NCBI GenBank assembly: GCA_947500575.1
Contig: CANMSI010000001.1
Coordinates: forward strand, 744,001 to 808,000
From: an uncultured Flavobacteriaceae bacterium
GTDB taxonomy: Bacteria; Bacteroidota; Bacteroidia; Flavobacteriales; Flavobacteriaceae
Reading direction: 5' to 3'
DNA: 64,000 nt
Positions 25,623 to 35,872 of this stretch are shown piece after piece. The notes under the pieces were generated by a model. It was not told where the DNA came from, ran no database searches, and saw nothing but the letters and a program-made list of their open reading frames with translations. A program made the translations under genes and the position numbers. Each line of letters opens with the position of its first letter. Positions within the stretch are counted from its first letter, which is position 1.

Positions 25623-26552
25623 TTAAATCAAATTCTCATTTGTACGTATTAATGGCAAGGTACTGCATCGCAATAATCCTTCTTGTTTGGCAATTTCAGC
25701 ATAGGCAATTTCTTCTACTGTAAACCCTTGTTCTCGTAGCCAATTATTTAAGCGTGTAAAATTTCGTTCAGAAACCACCACCTCTGGAGAAATAGAAAAT
25801 ACATTACTACACATTTGATACATTTCGTCTTTTGAAATTTCAAAAATATTTTCCTTCCCAAAGTAGTCCACTAGCCATTGATATTCTTCTGCTATCAAAA
25901 ATCCATTTTTATGTAAAATAGCTTTGTCTTTTCCAATAGGCTGAAAACAGCAATCTAAATGCAAGGCATTCTCCTTAGCGTTGCTATTGGATTTACGCAA
26001 TTCAAAAGCCTTCACCTTCTTATGAGGAAAAAGTTGTGCTATATATGCCACTGCTTCCTTATTGGTTCTGGCGGTAATAAAATCCGGGTAATCCTCTCCA
26101 GTATAGGTTCCTATAAAGATATACTCCATCCAAGGCATTACATCCCCGCCTTCTATATGAACTTCTTCTGGAGGATATATAATTTGTTCAGGAGCTATCT
26201 TATCTAATACATGTTGGATAGCCTCAAATTCTTGCTCCCTATCCGGTAAAATATTTGCTTTGATTAGTTTATCCTCAATAACAAAAGCAATGTCTCTAGA
26301 AAATATTTGATTACAATTTTCTAAAACTTTTGGTCGAAACACTTCCACATTATACTTCCGAAAAACCTTCGCAAAACCTTCCATTTCATGGATCATATCT
26401 GCTTCCACCGGATATGTACCCGCTAAAATATGTTCCAATGATTTTGGATCATAGGCCTCTTCTGGTTTGGGTGTAGGCCCACAACTTTCAGCAGTTCCTA
26501 AAATAACCGCTTTTAAATGAGTTGTTTCGTCTTTTATATCTAGATGAAGCAT
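25623..26552 (-). CDS. Amidinotransferase / dimethylarginine dimethylaminohydrolase-like protein
   Basis: A 309-residue cytoplasmic enzyme of the same superfamily as the downstream gene but only distantly similar. Visible catalytic elements: IFSRDIAFVI near 85, VHIEGGDVMPW near 135, LHLDCCF (catalytic His) near 205, and RCSTLPLIR with the probable nucleophile Cys near 297. The residues fit hydrolysis of, or amidino transfer from, a guanidino compound such as arginine or a methylated arginine. Automatic names vary between dimethylargininase and glycine amidinotransferase, and I cannot decide. It is the first gene of a likely two-gene operon with ctlX, following the terminator of gltA. Confidence 0.85.
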   Translation of the reverse strand: MLHLDIKDETTHLKAVILGTAESCGPTPKPEEAYDPKSLEHILAGTYPVEADMIHEMEGFAKVFRKYNVEVFRPKVLENCNQIFSRDIAFVIEDKLIKANILPDREQEFEAIQHVLDKIAPEQIIYPPEEVHIEGGDVMPWMEYIFIGTYTGEDYPDFITARTNKEAVAYIAQLFPHKKVKAFELRKSNSNAKENALHLDCCFQPIGKDKAILHKNGFLIAEEYQWLVDYFGKENIFEISKDEMYQMCSNVFSISPEVVVSERNFTRLNNWLREQGFTVEEIAYAEIAKQEGLLRCSTLPLIRTNENLI

Positions 26553-26598
26553 TGCTTATTTTTGGGCAAATATAGAAATTGTTATTTGGAATAATCTA

Positions 26599-26636
26599 TA
26601 AAAAAAGCCTCTTTCGATCGGAATCAGAAAGAGGCT
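26599..26636 (-). terminator. Intrinsic terminator of gltA
   Basis: AGCCTCTTTC (26606-26615) and GAAAGAGGCT (26627-26636) form a perfect 10-bp stem with an 11-nt loop. On the minus strand the stem is followed by TTTTTTT, and it lies 27 bp after the citrate synthase stop codon. Confidence 0.9.
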
Positions 26637-26662
26637 AATTTATCTTTAAATTTTATCATTAT

Positions 26663-27946
26663 TTATCGTTCTGCAACGGCAACGAAGGGTCTACTATTTT
26701 CACCAATGTATACTTGTCTTGGACGACCAATTGGTTCATTCCTTAAACGCATTTCTCTCCATTGGGCAATCCACCCTGGCAGCCTTCCTAAGGCAAACAT
26801 TACGGTAAACATTTCCGTTGGGATTCCAAGTGCTCTATAGATAATTCCAGAATAGAAATCTACATTTGGATAAAGTTTTCTTTTTACGAAGTACTCGTCT
26901 TCCAAGGCTTCTTTTTCTAATCCTTTCGCGATTGCTAATATAGGATCATCAATCCCTAAATCTGCTAGTACTTCGTCTGCAGCTTTTTTAATAATCTTAG
27001 CTCGGGGATCAAAGTTTTTATATACTCTATGTCCAAAGCCCATCAATCTAAAAGGATCGCTTTTATCTTTTGCTTTCGCCATGTACTTTTTGGTATCTCC
27101 TCCATCATCTTCAATTGCCTGAAGCATTTCTAGAACTGCTTGATTAGCACCTCCATGCAAAGGACCCCACAGTGCCGATATTCCGGCAGATAAAGACGCA
27201 AATAAACCTGCATGAGAAGAACCAACTATCCGCACAGTAGAAGTAGAACAATTTTGTTCATGGTCTGCATGCAAAATTAATAACTGATCTAAGGCATTAA
27301 TTACAATATCATTCTTTTTATATTCTTGATGCGGTTTTTTAAACATCATTTTATGGATGTTTTCTACATAGCCCAAGGTATCATCTCCATAATCTAGAGG
27401 AAGTCCCTTTTTCTTTCGCATCGTCCACGCCACCAAGACAGGAAATTTGGCCAAAATACGCACAATAGCTTCATACATATCCTTTTCTGAAGAGACATTC
27501 ACCGAGGTAGGGTTGAAAGCTATTAATGCACTTGTAAGAGAGGATAATACGCCCATGGGATGCGCTGATTTTGGAAAACCATCCAAAATCTTTTTCATTT
27601 CCTCATCTACCATAGATTCTGCTTTGATGTCCGTGTGAAAAGCTGCAAGTTGTTCAGAGTTTGGTAATTCTCCAAAAATTAATAGATAAGCTACTTCCAA
27701 AAAATCTGCCTTATCTGCCAATTCTTCAATGGAATATCCACGGTAACGCAATATCCCTTTTTCACCGTCGAGAAAAGTAATAGCACTCTCGCAAGAACCT
27801 GTATTTTTATAACCAGGATCTATGGTCGTCATGCCCGAAACACCTCTTAATGTTTTAATATCTATGGCCAATTCGTCTTCCGATCCTTTTATGACAGGAA
27901 ATTCGTATTTTTCTCCGTTGTACTCTAAAGTCGCTTTATCTGACAT
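26663..27946 (-). CDS. gltA: Citrate synthase
   Basis: Condenses acetyl-CoA and oxaloacetate to citrate at the entry of the TCA cycle. The 427 residues match type II bacterial citrate synthase. The N-terminal small beta domain is visible (MSDKATLEYNGEKYEFPVIKGSE). The active site region includes LILHADHEQNCSTSTVR (His), the GPLHGGANQAVLEM segment (His) and MGFGHRVYKNFDPRAK (His and Arg). It is an independent unit: TTG-N20-TAAATTTA upstream and a strong hairpin downstream. Confidence 0.98.
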   Translation of the reverse strand: MSDKATLEYNGEKYEFPVIKGSEDELAIDIKTLRGVSGMTTIDPGYKNTGSCESAITFLDGEKGILRYRGYSIEELADKADFLEVAYLLIFGELPNSEQLAAFHTDIKAESMVDEEMKKILDGFPKSAHPMGVLSSLTSALIAFNPTSVNVSSEKDMYEAIVRILAKFPVLVAWTMRKKKGLPLDYGDDTLGYVENIHKMMFKKPHQEYKKNDIVINALDQLLILHADHEQNCSTSTVRIVGSSHAGLFASLSAGISALWGPLHGGANQAVLEMLQAIEDDGGDTKKYMAKAKDKSDPFRLMGFGHRVYKNFDPRAKIIKKAADEVLADLGIDDPILAIAKGLEKEALEDEYFVKRKLYPNVDFYSGIIYRALGIPTEMFTVMFALGRLPGWIAQWREMRLRNEPIGRPRQVYIGENSRPFVAVAER

Positions 27947-27978
27947 CTGTATGATTTACGTGTTTTTAATCCAGTTAG

Positions 27979-28009
27979 TAAATTTAAGAAAAACAAGGCA
28001 TGTTAACAA
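27979..28009 (-). promoter_or_regulatory. Candidate gltA promoter
   Basis: On the minus strand TTG (28009-28007), a 20-bp spacer and TAAATTTA (27986-27979) approximate the Bacteroidota housekeeping consensus (TTG, N19-20, TAnnTTTG), with one mismatch at the last base. It would give a leader of about 27 nt. Confidence 0.45.
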
Positions 28010-28092
28010 TTTAACAAGCTGTTTCTCTTTAACTTTTTTGATAAATTTATGATATGAGATTGGTCGAAAAAACTCTGAAAAATTTCAAATAA

Positions 28093-29637
28093 TTACGACT
28101 TTATAGCGTACAGAAATTTATAGTACTCGTCTACCGATTTTTTCCATGTAAATCGAACTTTTTTGGCGTCTTTTTGGATCTTATTCCAAGCAGGTTTATC
28201 TGAAGTAAAAAGATGTACTACCATATCAAAAGTAGCAACCATATTCTTAATCTTTTCGTTGTAGGTATTCCCATCAAACCGAAAACCTGTTTCCATATGA
28301 CTAACCGTATCTTTTAGTCCACCTGTATGGTGCACTAAACAGGGATTTCCGTTCCTCATAGCTAGCATTTGACTAATTCCGCAAGGTTCAAAAAGACTGG
28401 GCATAAAATACAAATCTGTTTCTAAGTAAATAGAATCAATTACGTCTTCGGATTGGCCATTGATAAAAATAAAATTTTGATACTCATAACTAATATCCCT
28501 GAACAGCTTTTCATACTCAGGAGCTCCAGTTCCAAGCAATACAAAAACCCCATTTATACTAGCCAAACGCTCTAATATAGCTATTAGGGCATCTGGGGAT
28601 CTTTTAAAAAAGTAAAACTTTTGTTCGGTTAAGCGTGCCACACTTGAACATACGAAAGAAGGAGGTGTCTGTAAAAGGTTTAAGACTTTTTCTCCTGTAT
28701 GTGCCAAAAAATCGGCTTTGTATTTTTTAGATTCTTCTTGCAACCAAGGGAAAATAGCACTAAGAATATTGAGGTATAATTTTCCTTTAGCAGCTGTGCG
28801 TATATTTTTGTAGTTACATCCATTTAAAATTCCAAAAAGACGATTATCTACTGCCGCCTGTTGCAAGTCTTTTTCTAAACCTTCTCCTCCAATAAATTCA
28901 GGAGGTGTACTTGGCAGTAGTACATCATCTTTATACGATGGCGATACCGTATGTACGGCATCGGCCAAACGAATGCCGAGAGCCATTAGATTTACGCAAT
29001 CTTGGTACCTATAATCCATTAAGCCTTTTTCATCAAGGACTATATCAGGAAACCAATGTTGTAGAGAAGAATAGTTATCTGTAAAAGGGCGAATCCCCTG
29101 AATGGCTAAATTGTGAATACTGTATACAAACCTAATTGTGCTCAATGACTTATACTGTGGGTGATAGGTTTTTAAAAACAATAGCAGGCTAGAATGCCAA
29201 TCATGTAAATGGATTATATCTAAGCTTCCAAAAGCACCTTTCTTTATGGCTTCTGCAACAGCGGTACAAAAAATAAAGTACTTAACAGCATCTGTATAAA
29301 ATGGTTCTTTTGGGTCATTATGATAGATATGTGCTATATCTCCAGCTTCTATTTCTGGATGATGGATAGCATAATGATAGATATTATTAAACTCTTTCTT
29401 AGGTATTAGTTCATATAACTCTGCATTATAGGTTATACCTCTTAGTTGAAAAGTAAGAAGTGTTTTAAGGGAACCTCCATCTTTATGCAATCTAGAATAG
29501 GAAGGAACAATAACATGCACCTTATCTCCTCGTTCTGCAATTTGTCTAGGAACATCTCGGACCACATCGCCCATACCCCCAGCTTTACAATTGGCAATAG
29601 CATCGTTCTCTGCGGCTACGAAAAGGAAATTATTCAT
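28093..29637 (-). CDS. glgA: Glycogen synthase (ADP-glucose-type, GT5)
   Basis: Transfers glucose from ADP-glucose (or UDP-glucose in some members) onto the non-reducing end of alpha-1,4-glucan. The 514 residues show the GT5 N-terminal motif KAGGMGDVVRDVP (K-x-G-G substrate loop, residues 18-21), DIIHLHDWHSSLLL, RLTEQK in the C-terminal nucleotide-binding domain, and the conserved late loop PSLFEPCGISQMLAMRNGNPCLVHHTGGLKDTV, whose Glu is catalytic. The other glycogen genes (glgB, glgC) are not adjacent. It stands between gltA and eno and is preceded by the eno terminator, so it is probably transcribed on its own. Confidence 0.93.
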   Translation of the reverse strand: MNNFLFVAAENDAIANCKAGGMGDVVRDVPRQIAERGDKVHVIVPSYSRLHKDGGSLKTLLTFQLRGITYNAELYELIPKKEFNNIYHYAIHHPEIEAGDIAHIYHNDPKEPFYTDAVKYFIFCTAVAEAIKKGAFGSLDIIHLHDWHSSLLLFLKTYHPQYKSLSTIRFVYSIHNLAIQGIRPFTDNYSSLQHWFPDIVLDEKGLMDYRYQDCVNLMALGIRLADAVHTVSPSYKDDVLLPSTPPEFIGGEGLEKDLQQAAVDNRLFGILNGCNYKNIRTAAKGKLYLNILSAIFPWLQEESKKYKADFLAHTGEKVLNLLQTPPSFVCSSVARLTEQKFYFFKRSPDALIAILERLASINGVFVLLGTGAPEYEKLFRDISYEYQNFIFINGQSEDVIDSIYLETDLYFMPSLFEPCGISQMLAMRNGNPCLVHHTGGLKDTVSHMETGFRFDGNTYNEKIKNMVATFDMVVHLFTSDKPAWNKIQKDAKKVRFTWKKSVDEYYKFLYAIKS

Positions 29638-29708
29638 GAAATAGATATCATTTAGACGTTATTATAGTAAGATAACTATTAAATTTCTAGAAAACTTAGA
29701 AGATTACA

Positions 29709-29745
29709 AAGAAAAAGCCTTTCTATTTCAGAAAGGCTTTTTACA
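29709..29745 (-). terminator. Terminator downstream of eno (symmetrical, could work both ways)
   Basis: AAAAAGCCTTTC (29712-29723) pairs with GAAAGGCTTTTT (29731-29742) over 12 bp with a 7-nt loop. A tracts on one side and T tracts on the other make it a standard terminator on either strand. It follows the enolase stop codon by about 22 bp on the minus strand. Confidence 0.9.
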
Positions 29746-29764
29746 TATTACTAAAAGGTAATTT

Positions 29765-31069
<1,305 letters not shown>

Positions 31070-31091
31070 TTACAGTTGATTATCAAAGTTG

Positions 31092-31099
31092 CAAATATA
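31092..31099 (-). promoter_or_regulatory. Candidate -7 box of eno promoter
   Basis: On the minus strand this reads TATATTTG, an exact TAnnTTTG match, 38 bp before the enolase ATG. No TTG at the -33 distance was found, so activity is plausible but unproven. Confidence 0.4.
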
Positions 31100-31160
31100 C
31101 AAAAGCATCGCCTTACCATAGGGTTAGAGCCTTAGATATTGATCGATATATAACAATTTT

Positions 31161-32288
31161 TTAAACGAAAACGTTAGAGTTCACATCTGTTTCTATCATT
31201 TCAAAAAACTGATCAAATAGATATTCCGCATCATGAGGACCAGGACTTGCTTCTGGATGGTATTGCACTGAGAATACTTTTTTATTTTTCATTCGAATCC
31301 CTGCTACGGTTTGATCGTTCAAATGAATATGCGTTATCTCTAGCTCCGTATTTGCTTCTGTTTCCTCTTTATTAATTGCGAAACCGTGATTCTGTGATGT
31401 AATCTCTCCTTTTCCTGTAAGCATGTTCAATACGGGATGGTTAATTCCTCGGTGTCCGTTATGCATCTTATAGGTAGAGATACCATTCGCTAGTGCAATG
31501 ACTTGATGACCTAAGCAGATACCAAAAAGTGGTTTGTCTTTTGCTATAATATCTTTGGCTGTAGCAATAGCCGCCTTTAATGGTTCTGGATCACCAGGAC
31601 CGTTTGAAATAAAATATCCATCAGGGTTCCAAGCACTCATTTCCTTAAAATTGGTATTGTACGGAAACACTTTGATATATGCCCCACGTTTGGCAAGATT
31701 TCTAAGGATGTTCTTTTTGATACCAATATCTAAAGCGGCAATTTTAAATTTTGCACTCTCTTCTCCATAAAAATAAGGTTCTTTCGTAGATACTTTCGAC
31801 GAGAGTTCCAAACCTTCCATGCTTGGCACTTCACTTAGTCTTTGCTTAAGAGAATCTATGTTTTCTACTTCTGTAGAGATAACGGCGTTCATAGCTCCAT
31901 GATCTCTTATATAACTTACCAATGCTCGTGTATCTACATCAGAAATAGCAAACAATTCATTTTCGTCTAAAAATTCTTGAAGGCTCTTATCTGCATCGGG
32001 TCTCGAATACTCGTAATTGAAGTTCTTACAAATCAATCCCGCGATTTTCACTCCATCAGATTCAACTTCGTTTGAATTTGTTCCATAATTCCCAATATGG
32101 GCATTAGTGGTTACCATTAACTGTCCAAAATATGATGGATCCGTAAAGATCTCTTGATACCCGGTCATTCCAGTATTAAAACAAACCTCACCAAAAGAGG
32201 TTCCTTCATTACCTCCTACTGCTTTTCCATAAAAAATAGTGCCATCAGCCAATAACACTAAAGCTTTCTTTCTCGATTGATATTTCAT
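31161..32288 (-). CDS. carA: Carbamoyl-phosphate synthase small (glutaminase) subunit
   Basis: Hydrolyses glutamine and passes ammonia to CarB for carbamoyl phosphate, used in arginine and pyrimidine synthesis. The 375-residue protein has the N-terminal CPSase_sm domain (LLADGTIFYGKAVGGNEGTSFGEVCFNTGMTGYQEI) and a C-terminal class I glutamine amidotransferase domain with FGICLGHQVIALA (nucleophile Cys) and VQYHPEASPGPHDAEYLFD (His, Glu). carB is not next to it. It follows rplQ after a terminator hairpin, so it needs its own promoter or read-through. Confidence 0.98.
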   Translation of the reverse strand: MKYQSRKKALVLLADGTIFYGKAVGGNEGTSFGEVCFNTGMTGYQEIFTDPSYFGQLMVTTNAHIGNYGTNSNEVESDGVKIAGLICKNFNYEYSRPDADKSLQEFLDENELFAISDVDTRALVSYIRDHGAMNAVISTEVENIDSLKQRLSEVPSMEGLELSSKVSTKEPYFYGEESAKFKIAALDIGIKKNILRNLAKRGAYIKVFPYNTNFKEMSAWNPDGYFISNGPGDPEPLKAAIATAKDIIAKDKPLFGICLGHQVIALANGISTYKMHNGHRGINHPVLNMLTGKGEITSQNHGFAINKEETEANTELEITHIHLNDQTVAGIRMKNKKVFSVQYHPEASPGPHDAEYLFDQFFEMIETDVNSNVFV

Positions 32289-32321
32289 TTACACTAAAAA
32301 AATTTAAGTTTAACAAATAAA

Positions 32322-32356
32322 CATAAAAAAAGGATAAGCTATGAGGCTTATCCTTT
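32322..32356 (-). terminator. Terminator of the S10-spc-alpha operon, after rplQ
   Basis: AGGATAAGC (32331-32339) and GCTTATCCT (32346-32354) form a 9-bp stem with a 6-nt loop, extended by A/T pairs. The A run at 32324-32330 becomes a T tract on the minus strand. It lies about 28 bp after the rplQ stop. Confidence 0.9.
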
Positions 32357-32383
32357 TACAATTATCAACTATTTAATAACAAT

Positions 32384-32884
32384 TTATTCTTCTGAATCAT
32401 CTGCTTTTGTTTCTGTTTCAACAGCAACCGGCGGAGTAACGGTAGTTTTCTTAGTTCTACCTCTCCTTGTAGATTTCTTCTTAGGCTTCCCAGCATTATA
32501 AAGTTCGTTAAAATCTACTAACTCTATCATGGCCATATCTGCGTTGTCACCAAGTCTATTTCCTAACTTAATGATTCTAGTATACCCACCTGGTCTTTCT
32601 CCTACTTTTTCCGCTACAGATCCAAACAACTCCGTAACCGCGTATTTATCTCTTAAATTCTTAAAGACGATACGTCTGTTATGCGTTCCTTTTTCTGTAG
32701 TCTGATTGTTTTCTACCTTAGATTTCGTAATCAAAGGTTCAATAAACTGCTTTAGCGCTTTTGCTTTCGCTACAGTTGTATTGATTCTTTTATGTTCTAT
32801 TAGGGAGCAAGCCATGTTTGCTAACATTGCTTTTCTGTGAGCAGCTTTTCTTCCTAAATGATTAACTTTTTTACCGTGTCTCAT
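32384..32884 (-). CDS. rplQ: 50S ribosomal protein L17 with acidic C-terminal extension
   Basis: The N-terminal 120 residues are standard L17 ([37 protein letters not shown], then [29 protein letters not shown]). The protein is 166 residues against about 120-130 in E. coli and Bacillus. The extra tail first is Lys/Arg/Thr-rich ([14 protein letters not shown]), then acidic ([11 protein letters not shown]). Such tails occur in other Bacteroidota L17 proteins. L17 binds 23S rRNA near the exit tunnel. It is the last gene of the alpha operon, before the terminator. Confidence 0.97.
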   Translation of the reverse strand: MRHGKKVNHLGRKAAHRKAMLANMACSLIEHKRINTTVAKAKALKQFIEPLITKSKVENNQTTEKGTHNRRIVFKNLRDKYAVTELFGSVAEKVGERPGGYTRIIKLGNRLGDNADMAMIELVDFNELYNAGKPKKKSTRRGRTKKTTVTPPVAVETETKADDSEE

Positions 32885-32933
32885 TGTTCTATGCTATATA
32901 TATCCTTATACGTACTGATACTGCTAAGAATAC

Positions 32934-33926
32934 TTAATCCTTATCCAATTTATATTTTGATAAATCCATCCCAAAACTCAATCCTTTATTAATCACTAAC
33001 TCTTCTAATTCAGTTAATGACTTTTTTCCAAAGTTTCTAAATTTCATCAAATCATTTTTGTTGAAAGAAACTAAATCTCCCAATGTATCCACTTCTGCTG
33101 CTTTAAGGCAGTTTAGTGCACGTACAGAAAGGTCCATATCTACCAACTTGGTTTTCAATAGCTGACGCATATGCAACGATTCTTCGTCATAGGTTTCAGT
33201 CTGCGCTATTTCGTCTGCTTCCAAAGTAATACGCTCATCAGAGAATAACATAAAGTGGTGTATTAATACTTTAGCAGCCTCTGTCAATGCATCCTTAGGA
33301 TGAATAGAACCATCACTTACAATTTCGAAAACCAATTTTTCGTAATCTGTTTTTTGCTCTACCCTAAAGTTTTCAATACTATATTTTACATTTTTAATGG
33401 GTGTAAAAATAGAATCTACTGCAATAGTACCTAGTGGAGCACCAGATTTTTTATTTTCTTCTGCTGGAACATATCCTCTTCCTTTTTCGATAACCAACTC
33501 TAGGTTGATACTTACTTTAGGATCCATGTTACAGATCACCAAATCTGGATTCAACACTTGGAAACCAGAAATAAACTTCTGAAAATCTCCAGCAGTCAAT
33601 TGTTCTTTTCCACTTACTGAAACAGATACTGTTTCGCTGTCTACATCCTCTATTTGTCTCTTAAAACGAACTTGCTTTAAGTTTAAAATAATTTCTGTAA
33701 CATCTTCTACAACACCTGAGATCACAGAAAACTCGTGTTCTACTCCGTCTATTCTAACTGAAGTAATTGCAAAACCTTCTAAAGATGAAAGTAGTACTCT
33801 TCTTAATGCGTTCCCAACGGTTAATCCATAACCAGGTTCCAAAGGACGAAATTCAAATTTCCCTTCGAAATCTGAAGAATCGATCATTATTACTTTATCG
33901 GGCTTCTGAAAATTAAATAATGCCAT
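32934..33926 (-). CDS. rpoA: RNA polymerase alpha subunit
   Basis: The alpha dimer scaffolds RNA polymerase assembly; its C-terminal domain contacts upstream DNA and activators. The 330-residue protein has the N-terminal domain ([30 protein letters not shown], about 25-55) and the C-terminal domain ([47 protein letters not shown], about 265-315). A flexible linker lies between. Order rpsM-rpsK-rpsD-rpoA-rplQ is the standard alpha operon. Confidence 0.99.
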   Translation of the reverse strand: MALFNFQKPDKVIMIDSSDFEGKFEFRPLEPGYGLTVGNALRRVLLSSLEGFAITSVRIDGVEHEFSVISGVVEDVTEIILNLKQVRFKRQIEDVDSETVSVSVSGKEQLTAGDFQKFISGFQVLNPDLVICNMDPKVSINLELVIEKGRGYVPAEENKKSGAPLGTIAVDSIFTPIKNVKYSIENFRVEQKTDYEKLVFEIVSDGSIHPKDALTEAAKVLIHHFMLFSDERITLEADEIAQTETYDEESLHMRQLLKTKLVDMDLSVRALNCLKAAEVDTLGDLVSFNKNDLMKFRNFGKKSLTELEELVINKGLSFGMDLSKYKLDKD

Positions 33927-33941
33927 ACGAATCAGTGTTGT

Positions 33942-34547
33942 TTATTTAGAGTATAACTCGACTATTAATTGTTCTTTGATATTTTCTGGAATTTGCAATC
34001 TTTCAGGAATAGTTACAAAAGTACCTTCCTTCTTTTCTGAGTTCCAGGTAATCCATTCATATACACTGCTATTTGCTGCTAATGCATCTTGAATAGTTTG
34101 AAGTGATTTGGATTTTTCTCTTACCCCAACAACATCGCCAGGCTTCAAAGAATAGGATGGTATATTTACCAACCCTCCATTAACAGTAATGTGTCTATGA
34201 GAAACCAATTGTCTTGCTCCTCTTCTAGAAGTAGAAATACCCATTCTGTAAACTACGTTGTCTAAACGGGCTTCGCACAACTGAAGTAACACCTCACCGG
34301 TAACTCCTTTACTACTGTTTGCTTTTGAAAATAAATTTCTAAACTGACGTTCCAAAATACCATAGGTGTATTTTGCTTTCTGCTTTTCCATTAATTGAAC
34401 TGCATACTCGGATTTTTTTCCACGACGTCTGTTGTTTCCGTGTTGTCCAGGAGGATAATTTCTTTTCTCAAAAGATTTATCATCTCCAAAAATCGCTTCT
34501 CCAAATTTACGAGCGATTTTACTCTTAGGTCCTGTGTATCTTGCCAT
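33942..34547 (-). CDS. rpsD: 30S ribosomal protein S4
   Basis: Primary 16S rRNA-binding protein that starts 30S assembly and, in E. coli, represses the alpha operon. The 201-residue protein has the N-terminal S4 region without the zinc cysteines ([21 protein letters not shown]), the basic [21 protein letters not shown] segment, and the S4 RNA-binding fold ([50 protein letters not shown]). A 108-bp gap separates it from rpsK; no hairpin strong enough to call was seen in the gap. Confidence 0.99.
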   Translation of the reverse strand: MARYTGPKSKIARKFGEAIFGDDKSFEKRNYPPGQHGNNRRRGKKSEYAVQLMEKQKAKYTYGILERQFRNLFSKANSSKGVTGEVLLQLCEARLDNVVYRMGISTSRRGARQLVSHRHITVNGGLVNIPSYSLKPGDVVGVREKSKSLQTIQDALAANSSVYEWITWNSEKKEGTFVTIPERLQIPENIKEQLIVELYSK

Positions 34548-34655
34548 TTTCTTTTAGTTTGGAAATATGATTATGAATTAAGGCTTATCCTTCGATAATC
34601 GTAACTATATCTCCAGTGAAACTCGGTTTTACCGAAATTATTAATTAATACTTAT

Positions 34656-35048
34656 TTAAACTCTTCTTCTTTTAGGAGGTCTACATCCATTGTGTGGTAG
34701 TGGTGTAACGTCAATGATTTCTGTTACCTCTATCCCAGCATTATGTATAGATCGAATGGCTGATTCTCTACCATTCCCTGGACCTTTAACATATACCTTC
34801 ACCTTTCTAAGACCTGCTTCATGTGCAATTTTAGCACAATCTTCAGAGGCTACCTGAGCTGCATATGGAGTATTCTTTTTAGAACCTCTAAAGCCCATTT
34901 TACCCGCAGAAGACCATGAAATTACATCTCCTTTTTTATTGGTCAAAGAAATAATGATATTGTTGAAAGACGCTGTAATGTGTGCTTCACCTACAGATTC
35001 TACAACTACCTTACGTTTCTTCGTTGCTTTTGTACTTGCCTTTGCCAT
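34656..35048 (-). CDS. rpsK: 30S ribosomal protein S11
   Basis: Part of the 30S platform, near the E site and mRNA. The 130-residue protein begins with a Lys-rich tail and shows the universal core: [34 protein letters not shown], then [47 protein letters not shown]. The 98-bp gap upstream to rpsM contains short repeats described separately. Confidence 0.99.
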   Translation of the reverse strand: MAKASTKATKKRKVVVESVGEAHITASFNNIIISLTNKKGDVISWSSAGKMGFRGSKKNTPYAAQVASEDCAKIAHEAGLRKVKVYVKGPGNGRESAIRSIHNAGIEVTEIIDVTPLPHNGCRPPKRRRV

Positions 35049-35146
35049 ACTTTTTAAGTATTGAGTAATTTGTATTGAGTAGTTAGTACAACGACAGTAG
35101 CTTTTATACGTGCCACTCAGTACTAGTTACTCTGCACTAGTTATTA
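35049..35146. repeat. Short repeats in the rpsM-rpsK gap
   Basis: GTATTGAGTA occurs twice (35058-35067 and 35072-35081), and two ACTAGTTA units occur nearby, with a near-inverted partner CACTCAGTAC between them. Gaps inside the alpha operon are otherwise a few bases, so this 98-bp spacer stands out. No protein-coding potential was seen. Confidence 0.4.
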
Positions 35147-35521
35147 TTATTTAGTTGCTTTCTTTTTATTGGCAACCGTCTTTCTCTTTCCTTTACGTGT
35201 TCTGGAGTTGTTCTTGGTACGCTGCCCTCTTAACGGCAATCCAACTCTGTGTCGAATTCCTCGGTAACAACCAATGTCCATTAAACGTTTAATGTTCAAT
35301 TGAGTTTCTGATCGTAACTCTCCTTCAATAGTATACGTAGATACTGCATCACGGATACGTCCTATCTCGTCATCATTCCAATCTGACACTTTGGTATCTT
35401 CACTTACTTTAGCCGCGCTTAATATTTCTTCAGCTCTACTTTTACCAATTCCGTAAATGTAAGTAAGGGAGATTACTCCTCTCTTTTGTTTTGGTATATC
35501 TACACCTGCGATTCTTGCCAT
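35147..35521 (-). CDS. rpsM: 30S ribosomal protein S13
   Basis: Located in the 30S head, contacts the P-site tRNA and the B1 bridges to the 50S. The 124 residues show [31 protein letters not shown], the helix-two-turn-helix, and [28 protein letters not shown], followed by a Lys-rich tail. Its ATG starts two bases after the rpmJ stop codon, so they are translated from one transcript. Confidence 0.99.
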   Translation of the reverse strand: MARIAGVDIPKQKRGVISLTYIYGIGKSRAEEILSAAKVSEDTKVSDWNDDEIGRIRDAVSTYTIEGELRSETQLNIKRLMDIGCYRGIRHRVGLPLRGQRTKNNSRTRKGKRKTVANKKKATK

Positions 35522-35523
35522 AA

Positions 35524-35640
35524 TTACCCTTGTCTTTGTTTAAATCTAGGATTCTTTTTGTTGATTACGTACAACCTGCCTTTTCGACGTACAATCTTGC
35601 AGTCGGCACTTCTCTTTTTTACTGATGCTCTTACTTTCAT
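35524..35640 (-). CDS. rpmJ: 50S ribosomal protein L36 (zinc-independent form)
   Basis: A 38-codon gene too short for most ORF filters. The translation begins [20 protein letters not shown] and ends NPRFKQRQG, the typical L36 C-terminus. Zinc-binding L36 has Cys and His at four positions (C, C, C, H); here only the second Cys is kept, so this is the C-minus form that does not need zinc. It sits between infA and rpsM, the usual place in Bacteroidota. Confidence 0.97.
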   Translation of the reverse strand: MKVRASVKKRSADCKIVRRKGRLYVINKKNPRFKQRQG

Positions 35641-35651
35641 CGCATTAATGC

Positions 35652-35867
35652 TTAATATCTATATGTAATTCTTGCCTTAGTCAAATCGTAAGGGCTCATC
35701 TCTAGTTTTACCTTATCCCCGGGAAGAAGTTTAATATAATGCATACGCATCTTCCCTGAAATATGTGCCGTTACAACATGACCATTCTCTAATTCTACTC
35801 GGAACATTGCGTTAGACAATGCTTCAATTATGGTTCCATCTTGCTCTATTGCTGCTTGTTTAGCCAT
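35652..35867 (-). CDS. infA: Translation initiation factor IF-1
   Basis: Binds the 30S A site during initiation with IF-2 and IF-3. The 71-residue OB-fold protein is almost standard: [71 protein letters not shown]. It lies directly after secY (5-bp gap), without the adk and map genes found there in Bacillus. Confidence 0.99.
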   Translation of the reverse strand: MAKQAAIEQDGTIIEALSNAMFRVELENGHVVTAHISGKMRMHYIKLLPGDKVKLEMSPYDLTKARITYRY

Positions 35868-35872
35868 AATAT

